NCBI GenBank assembly: GCA_019925095.2
Contig: CM034411.1
Location: 3,511,501 to 3,575,500, forward strand
Origin: Dendrolimus kikuchii
Taxonomy: Eukaryota; Arthropoda; Insecta; Lepidoptera; Lasiocampidae
Length of the DNA: 64,000 nucleotides
Direction: 5' to 3'
Part shown: positions 51,901 to 60,900 of the stretch, piece after piece
Layout: each line of letters opens with the position of its first letter
Position numbering within the stretch: the stretch's first letter is position 1
Program-made: the position numbers and the translations under genes
The notes under the pieces: generated by a model
Told to the model about the DNA's origin: nothing
What the model saw: the letters and a program-made list of their open reading frames with translations, nothing else
The model's database searches: none

Positions 51901-54900
51901 TAATATCTGTACCGGTATTTACTAATTCCTATGCATTAAAACAGGTTTTGTTTAAAGCGAGCAGTTAACTCACCAACATCGCTCAAGGTCCTGATACACT
52001 TCTCCACGTTTAGTTTCTGCGGCGGAGTCAGCCAAGGACATTGATATATACTGAAGGTCGTTTGCAGGAGTTTCACGAAAATCGACTGGCGAGTCTGGGA
52101 ATCACCAAAAATAGTTAATACAATATGCTAAACAGCTAATAACTATATTGTTAGTTTATAACTATCTGCGCCATGCGATTTAAATACGTGAAGAGGGCGG
52201 GGCGGGGCGGGACGGGGGGGGGGGGTACAATAAGGCACATACGAGCAGAGGTAAAAAAATAATTTAAATAATGTCTTGATTTGAATTACCTGGACTAAAA
52301 TGACAGCTGCGATTGATTTTTTTTATGTTGCAAGCTCGGAGCGTAGTATTGTAGTATGGCATATTCATAAGTGAGTTGTGTGAGTTGAATCCACAACACA
52401 CCACTGTGAGTTGAATCGTATAATTCTCGATTCAACTCACGGTGGCGACTTGAATCAACGACTCGCACAACTCACTTATGAATGAGCCATACTACAAACA
52501 CTATGCTCCAAGCTTGTAACACAAAAATGTCGATCGCGGCTGTCGTTTTAGTACAGGTGATCAAATAATGTGTTAACTGCTTGCCCAGTAGTTTTTACGT
52601 GAATCTCGAACAAACAAACAGACAAGAAATCGATGCATTAAAAAAAAAATGCATCGTTTATACAATCTATTCGAGTAGTTTTCTTTCTAATAGCTAATAT
52701 GTACACAGACATGGCATGTTTAGAATTTTATAATATTACTAGCTGTGCTCGCGACGTCGTTTGCGTGGAATTTGTTTTCAAAATCCCTCGATTTTGTAAC
52801 ATTCTTCATTGGTGCTCCGCTCCTATTGGTCTTAGCGTAATGATATATAGCCTATAGCCTTCCTCGATAAATGGGCTATCTAACACTGAAAGGATTTTTC
52901 AAATCAGACCAGTAGTTCCTGAGATTACCGCGTTCCAGCTAACAAAGATACTCTTCAGCTTTATATATTAGTTTAAGATAGAATAGAATACAATAGAAAA
53001 ACGTTGAAAGTAAATTATACAAACAGCATACTTACACAGTCGTCCACCATCCGTGTTTGCAAAACAAAACACAACGTAATTTACCAATTCCCATTATTGC
53101 TACACCTCCATCTGGGATAATGTTATAGTTATTGACCGTTTCATGCAGATGCAGCGACGGGTTTTTATACGTAATTGGACATGCGATATTGTTATTAATC
53201 GTGAATGACGTTGAACATTGATAGATAACGTATGTAGTTATCTATCAATATTCAATGATTTGTTGACGGCGTGATTTTTAACGCTATAAACAAGACTTAT
53301 TTGCCCACAGCCAATGACTATAAAATTATCTTAGATGGAGTCAGAGACTAACAAATCATTTTACAAAGGAAAAGAACTTTAAGTGACGTAGATATTTTTT
53401 TTTTTTTTGGTACAGACTTTATATTTATGAATTGGTATTATATTCTACTCAACAAAAATATACATAATTAAAAATAAACTAAATTCTAAATAAATTAATA
53501 TAAACTAAACCACTGGGTCTACTTGGTCAACTGGGTCCACTGGGTCCACTAGGCCAGTTGGGTCCACTTTGTCCACTATACTATAATGTACTATATAACA
53601 GCGTATAAGTAGAAAATAGACTCCAGGTCGCTGTCGGTGGGGAGCGTGCCCAAAATGCTGACCGCATTTCCACGTTGGATGGCAACGCTGATGCGTTGCC
53701 CCAGGTGCAAGCCAGCCTTTTGGTCACGCGAGACCTCAGACGCGTTGAGAGGTCTCGATAGAGGTGATGAGCTCCAGGCCCCCACGGCCCCAGGGTTTCA
53801 ACCCCGAAAGCTAGAAATAGGTACCCTATACCAATGGACACATTTGCGGCGTTACAGCGCCCCCTGGTGTGCGGCAGCAGCCCCGGCTGTCACGGCTGTG
53901 GCTGGGAGATGGGAAGCCGGCAAAGTATCAACACAAGTTGCGTCCCATACTAAAAGCCGTCCCATCTTCCATGGCACCAACGTAGGTGTTTTTTTTTTCA
54001 TTGAAAAGTATTTTTGTAAGTAGTAGTAAGTAAGTAATTCTATGTTCCGGAGGGCAAGATTTTCTTACTAAAAATGCAATCGCAGCCTTATGGGAAAATC
54101 CTTGATTATAATAATGTAAAAAAATAAGTTGACGGCCTCTGTGGTTGAGCGGGCTAAGCCTTTGCCGGCCTACCTCACTGCAGCGCAGAGGCTCCGGGTT
54201 CGATTCCTGGTATAGTAAATTTCGGAAACGTATTTTCTCCGTTATTTACTATGGTCTGGGTGTCTGGGATCGGCCCCAGAGTAGTACGTTGTATATTACC
54301 CATAATACAAGCATAACTTGCTTAATTTGGGGATATGCAATATGTGTGTTTGTCTGCCGATTATTTATTTATAATAATCCATACATAACTTCACGCCAGT
54401 TCCCTTGCGGGGTAGGCACGAACAACAGAGCGCCATTTAGGCCCATTCTTACACACCTCACTTGCTTCTTTGACATTCATAACTGTTGTCATGCACACTT
54501 GTCTGTTCTTAAGGCTCCTGACATCACCCTCCGCTAGTACACGATCAATTTGATCATGGAAGGTGTGTCGTGGCCTTCCACGACTTCTGCATCCCTCCAC
54601 TTTTGCATTGTATATCTGTTTAGTCATTCTTTCATCATGTATTCTTTCTTATAATAATATACTGTAATTTTTTTTATTTAACAAAGCTTTAACACTCCAG
54701 AGGATAAACACATATTTTTAAAATCCGCATTAACATTCACAAATACTCGCACGGAGGGCACCCAAAAAAACTACACGCGTAACCTAATGTCAATTTGAAA
54801 CAAACTAATTTAATAAGCATTTACATGTATATAGATGGATTATTAAGAAAACCGAAATGTGTGCTGGGACACATAGTAGAAGTGAAACTTCAACGGACAA

Positions 54901-57900
54901 CTGGCAAAACGAATCGCAACAAAACTTGAACTTGAAGTTTAACGGGCAGGTTTTCAAATTGGACAAGTACACTAACAATCTGCCTGTAAAACTTCAAGTT
55001 AAAATATAAAAACTAAATGTTTTGTCACTTGTCCATTGCTATTCGTTTTTCCATGTGTCCCAGCACACATTTTGATTTTTCGCAGGTTTACTGCAAATTA
55101 TCATTTGGTTGGGTTAGGCACATTTTAAGGATTGTATTTTTTATTTAAACATATTTTATCAAACAAAGAAACTGAATTCGATCCGGAACCAAAAAACGCA
55201 TCCAACGTCTAGTCTAAATTAATGCGGCCCCTCCACGCGGCCGTAACGCTTTTTCTTCATGACAGAAAAATCCTAAGAACCCCCGTCTATATAGAAGTTT
55301 CACTTCAAAATTCTTAATTATGAATAATATTAAAATAAATATTTACCTGTACGGTGGTACTTTGATCACTGAAAGGCGAATTGAAAAATGTACATATGGT
55401 GTGCATTAGCACATCCGTGACGTAGTTGACCCACGCCTTTTGGGGGGTAGTTTTGCGGGGGGAAAACGCCGACGATGAGGACCCTTCCGACATCCCTGTA
55501 GTGTAAAAATATAGTTAATATACGCAGACAACACTAGGTAATTAATTCTAAGATCGCATCTTTTTCAAGTGACATTTTTTTATGGGAGGGTAAACCGCTT
55601 CGTTACGTAACGCGTTACGGCGTTAGTCTGTTTGGCTTTACTTTCTTTCACGCATACGGCAGCGGTAGGCAGGCTCCTCAAATTCAAAAGTTTTTATTCA
55701 AAATAAGTTCCACTGGAGAACACTTTTTGAAGGTCATAGTCATGGTCGTCCTCTCTCACTCTAACCCACGCGCTATATACATAAAATTTAAGTAATAACC
55801 TAAGCTTTTCTCAAGTTAAACATTTTCAATATTAAATAGTTCAACTTAGATTAGTTTAGGTTATAACTTCTGTCCGGCGTCTCGAGACGCACAAGTTTTT
55901 TTTAATTCCACAAGTTCGGCAGATTAGCACACATCTACGACCACTTGATGGTAAGCGGTAAACATCGCCTATAGACATTTGCAACATCAAAGCTGCTGCG
56001 GCTCTCTAAATAGTCACTGGAACCTGACCACTAATGCCAGAGCACAATTCAAGGTTGTTATGGCGGAATACTTTATGCCAGGGATGGTAGCCATCCAGAC
56101 GGGCTACCATACCCCCTAGCAGTGCCTTCTTTTGTCACCTCTTACGACAGGTCGCCCGACCGCAAGAAATTGTATTCTTTCTCCGTTCCTTCAAGAATAG
56201 CAATATTAGGCTTTATTTAAATGCCAATTCGAAGATCGCACACTTTATATATTTTATTAAATAATTAAGCCTACTTCTTATACTATTAATAAAAAAATTG
56301 GACTCTAAATATCACCGTTCAAGTCCCCACCAAAAGATTATAGCTAGTACTTAGTAGTAGTTAAGAACATACTTGAGGGGTCGCTCTGGAGCAAAGCATG
56401 CATGTCCTCAAGGAATGACCTCTCGAACAGGTCCCACATATAATTGCTTGAATATATCTCCTTCATTTCCACTTCCGTGTCGATGTAACAGTGGTTCAGG
56501 AACCCAACGTATGCTTCTTTCACCTACAAAACACACCTACAGAACATTTGCTATTCTATGAACAAAAGCGTTGTAAAGTGATCGGAATGTTTATATGGTT
56601 TTGGGTAAATTTAGGATACTTATCTGTTAGTTTATGAACAAAATGGCAGGAGAATGAATTAAACATTTTATGAACGAAATTGATGAAAAGTAAAAAGTAT
56701 ATGTTTTTTACTTTATTTACGAACGAACAAAAAAGTGTTTGGGACATTTGATGAACAGAACTTTAGGAAAGTAGAACGTTTTGTGAGCATAATGGTAGCA
56801 AAACAATTAGAATCTTATGTGTAAAAGGCCAAAAAACTGATTGGAACTTTTAAAGAGCAAAATTGATAAAAAATGCTAAGCACATTTTTTCTCGTTTTTT
56901 TTACGAAAGGGCGGCATAGTGCTAGGACAATTTTATAAACAAAATAGTAGTAATACATTAACAACATATTGTGAGCAAAATAATTAAGATGTTTTATACA
57001 ATGACAGGAAAATGATTGGGACAATATGACAGGAAACCTCTACCAACGTTTACGAAGATATAATGTTCACGTCATGTAAGATGGACTTCGCTTATGTCTG
57101 CGATAATATAAAGACGTTTTCTGATGAATAGATAAATTCAAATTTTTCTCTAACATCATTTACAGTTAGTTATGGTAGCTTAGAATATTTAGAGTACTAT
57201 ATTGGTATGTTTTTTTTTATTTATTTTTTTATTGCAGGAGATCAGCAGACAGGTAGACGGCCCACTTGATGGAAAGCGGTTACCATCGCCTATGGACATT
57301 TGCAACACCAAAGTTGTTACAAATGCGCTGCTGCTCTCTTAAGAGAGACTGGAACCTGGTCACTAATGCCGGAACACAACTCAAGGTTGTTATGGTGACA
57401 TATTTTAGACCAGGGGTGGTAGCCATCCAGTCGGGCAAATGCCCTACCACCTGGCTGTGGGTTGTTAAGTCGCCTCTTACAACAGGCCGCCCGGCCGCAG
57501 GAAATTGTATTCTTTCTCCGTTCCTGCACGGATAAAATAAAATGTTTGTTTTATGTACAAATTATCTTTAATAGGAGAGTTATAATTGATTTTTTAATTA
57601 GTGGAAAGGAAACAATATATCCTTATGCTTTATAAGAATAAAATGATAGTTACATTCTCTATTGTTTGTAGTGGGCAAATAATAGTAATCACCTACCTCT
57701 GGTATACAATCCGGATGAGTTATCATTGAAACGATATCATCAAGAGGCAATAGAGAGTGGCATTTCAACTCCGTGTAGACATTCTTGCCCATCGTACAGC
57801 ACGTTAGCAGTTTAACTAGTTGAATGTGGTACCTGGTGATAGAATTTCTAAAATATAACTAAAGTCCTCTATCGAGACCTCTCAACACGTTTAATTGAGG

Positions 57901-60900
57901 TCTCGCGTGACCAAAAGGCTAACTTGCACCTAGAACAACGCATCAACAATGTCATCCAACGTGGAAATGCGCAGTATTTTGGGTACGCTCCTCGCCGACA
58001 GCGATTTAGACTAAATTTTTTACTTATTAGTATAGTTTAATTAGTAATTAGTTTTAGTTTTAATAACAAGTTTATTACATTTGTTGATATACTAAGCCTA
58101 ATATATCAACAAATACCTTTTACAATTAAAATGATATATTTAATTAAATATTTGCTATGTGCTGTGATATGGATAATAACAGTGGGACTGAAACTTTTTG
58201 ATCAAAAAACTATGGAGCCGACTATGTTGGACCTCTTTTGTTTTGTTATCACCTTTTCCATGACAACAGGAAACAAATTAACCCTTAAAAGAGACCAAAT
58301 TTAATATTATTTTTGTCCATAATCTGCCAGTTGCTATCAAAACTGCCGCGCCAAAACCAAGAGAATTATATCGTCTCTTTTACTCTAATACGAATTCTAT
58401 GTAGTTAGTTAGTGTCTAGATATAAAGGTAGTAATTGTAGGACATAACATAATTGTCATGTTCTTCATTCGAATCTGCAAAAGCGGCCGCTTTAGACCCT
58501 CTGATGTAAAATTGTTACCATCGCTTATGGAGATTTGCATGAGGTGCTACCGATGTACTGCCGGCCTCGAAGGGAAGATTGGAACCTAGCCATTGATGCT
58601 GGAACACAACTCTGGGTTGTCATGGCGGCATAGTCTGGACCAGGGTTGGTAGCAATCCAGAAATGCAGTTGCCCTGCCACCTGGCTCAGAGTGGCTTTGT
58701 AGTCTCTTACGAGAGGCCAACTGGCCGCAGGAATTCGTTTTTTTTAGGAATTTCTCCTTTCTGTCTCCGTCCGTGATAGTCGCGAGAAAAAAAAAATGTG
58801 GACAAATGCGAGATTAGCGATGAGTGAAACCCGATGGACGGCCTCGAGTCAGTTAATGCGCTGATCTAAACTCACCTTAACGCCTCTGGCATCTCGTTCT
58901 TCTGTTTGTATAACCTCATCATATTGATGAATGAGTTGAAGGACACCTTGTCGTTGTAGAACACGAGGACGTCCTCGCCGGCATTTACCATCTGCAATTA
59001 AAATTTCCTTTAGTTTAAGAGCGGTTTACATGACATTGACCCACTTACTGACTTCAAATTCGATAGAAGCCAATGCTGACTTCATACTGTCATCGTGTAC
59101 AAATTGATTTGAAGTCAGCAGCGCTACCAAGTCGGTAAGTAGCTGGATCAATGTAAATTCAATCGTTATGCTTGGCAAAAATTAAAATAAACAAATTGGG
59201 GGTAGGCTAAACAATCAATTTACTCATTGAAACATGACATCTTTGTCTTCCGTCTTCATTTACTTCGATCACGGTTACTGCAGCGACCGAAACCTCAAAA
59301 TAAAAAATAAAATAAAATACCGCGCGTAAAACCGTTGCAACGTAGTTTTAGTATGAATACTGTATGTGTTAAAAACCCACCTCTTGCATGACCAAATCCT
59401 GACTCCTTCGGATGTACTGAGTGTCAGCGTGGACGATGGTCTGCAGGAAGTGGAGGTAGGCCGGTCTCCGGCCCCTAGACTCGATGCAGTGGACAAAATG
59501 GCCGACTACCTTCTCGTTGCCCTCGTGTGCACACAGACCAGCATTGTCCTTGAATATCGCACAAACCGTTTGGGCTTCGCGGATCTGGAAATCACGAAGA
59601 TATTTCACTACACATAAGCCATTGATGATGATCAAAAAAGAGAGACGAATGGATTGTGTCAAGGATGTTATAATGATTTGCGGTATGGCAGTGGACGTGT
59701 ACCAGAATAGAGTATGGAATAAAAGGTATACCTATGATCAACCGTCCCGTATCCGAGGCAGTCTTCATGTCCATGACACAGCAGATTCCGTTTCCGCTAG
59801 ATTCCGGTTGAAGGGGAAGGTCCAAGAAATGCTGATTTGACGATATGAAGGATGATATGCGTGCCAATGGTTTCAAAACGAGGAATGCTGAAGTCCGCGC
59901 GAAGTGGAGAAGAAAAAGTAGGAATCCGGACGCTACGAACGCAACCGGGTTTTAACACTCGGATGATAACCTACGATCGACTTTAAATAATTGGGAAAAG
60001 GGAAATAAAGAAGGCTAATTATTTTATATAGTTACGGGGTCTTTTTTTCTCTCTCTCTCTCTTATATTTCACCTATTTCCCATCATGTGTGGTTGGTCCG
60101 TAGTCTGATTAAGTTGAACATCCCTATTTTATAGACATAGTAGAAGAATGCCAAGATCTACAAACTGCCTGTAAAAATGTGTGCCATTTCTTAAGCTCTA
60201 CAGTAATAATATTCTTCATTTTTCTTTACAGATCTGACACTTGGACATTGAAAGTATCCGAACGCAGTCGCGTTAACCTTTTTGAGATTTGGTGCTTGAG
60301 AAAAATGTTGTGTATACCCTAGACTGCATACTGAACCGATGCATCTATTATAAAAAAAATAAAAGTAACATCAAGACTTCAGTCATCTGCATAGTCCTTG
60401 AGTACTTAAGACACAGCCAGAAACAGGGAGACAATTTGGAAGAACAAATAGTCACTAGCAAAATAGAAGAAAAAGATTTAGAGGCCGCAATCCGATGCGT
60501 TGGTCCGACCGATAGAGTTTATAACCTTTCCGTTTGAGAAAGAAAAAGCTCCAAAACGAATCAATTTGCAATCCGACAGAACGAAAAACGATATTAACAA
60601 ATCCTGTCGGAAACACGTTCTCGGATATGTCCGTTTCACGTTCCGGTCGGATTGCAAATTGATTCATTCGGGAGCTTTCCATTTAAACAGGGAAATGTCA
60701 CCGACGTTTGTGAATAGCCCTACTGGTCGCACCACACACAGACTTCGCATACGACGTTCTTCGTATTGCCGGTTTATCACGGAGGAGAAACATGACTTAA
60801 ATCTTATTACCAACCCTTTGTGAACCTTACCCCAGCATTGAGGAAGAGGTCCAGATGCTTGTGCAGTATCGCCTGGTTCTGTTGGTTGCCATGGCAGAAG

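Noticed and set aside
60500..60823. 107-codon plus-strand ORF
   Set aside because: It spans a foldback MITE (60545-60678), which explains the mirrored words; no protein family seen.
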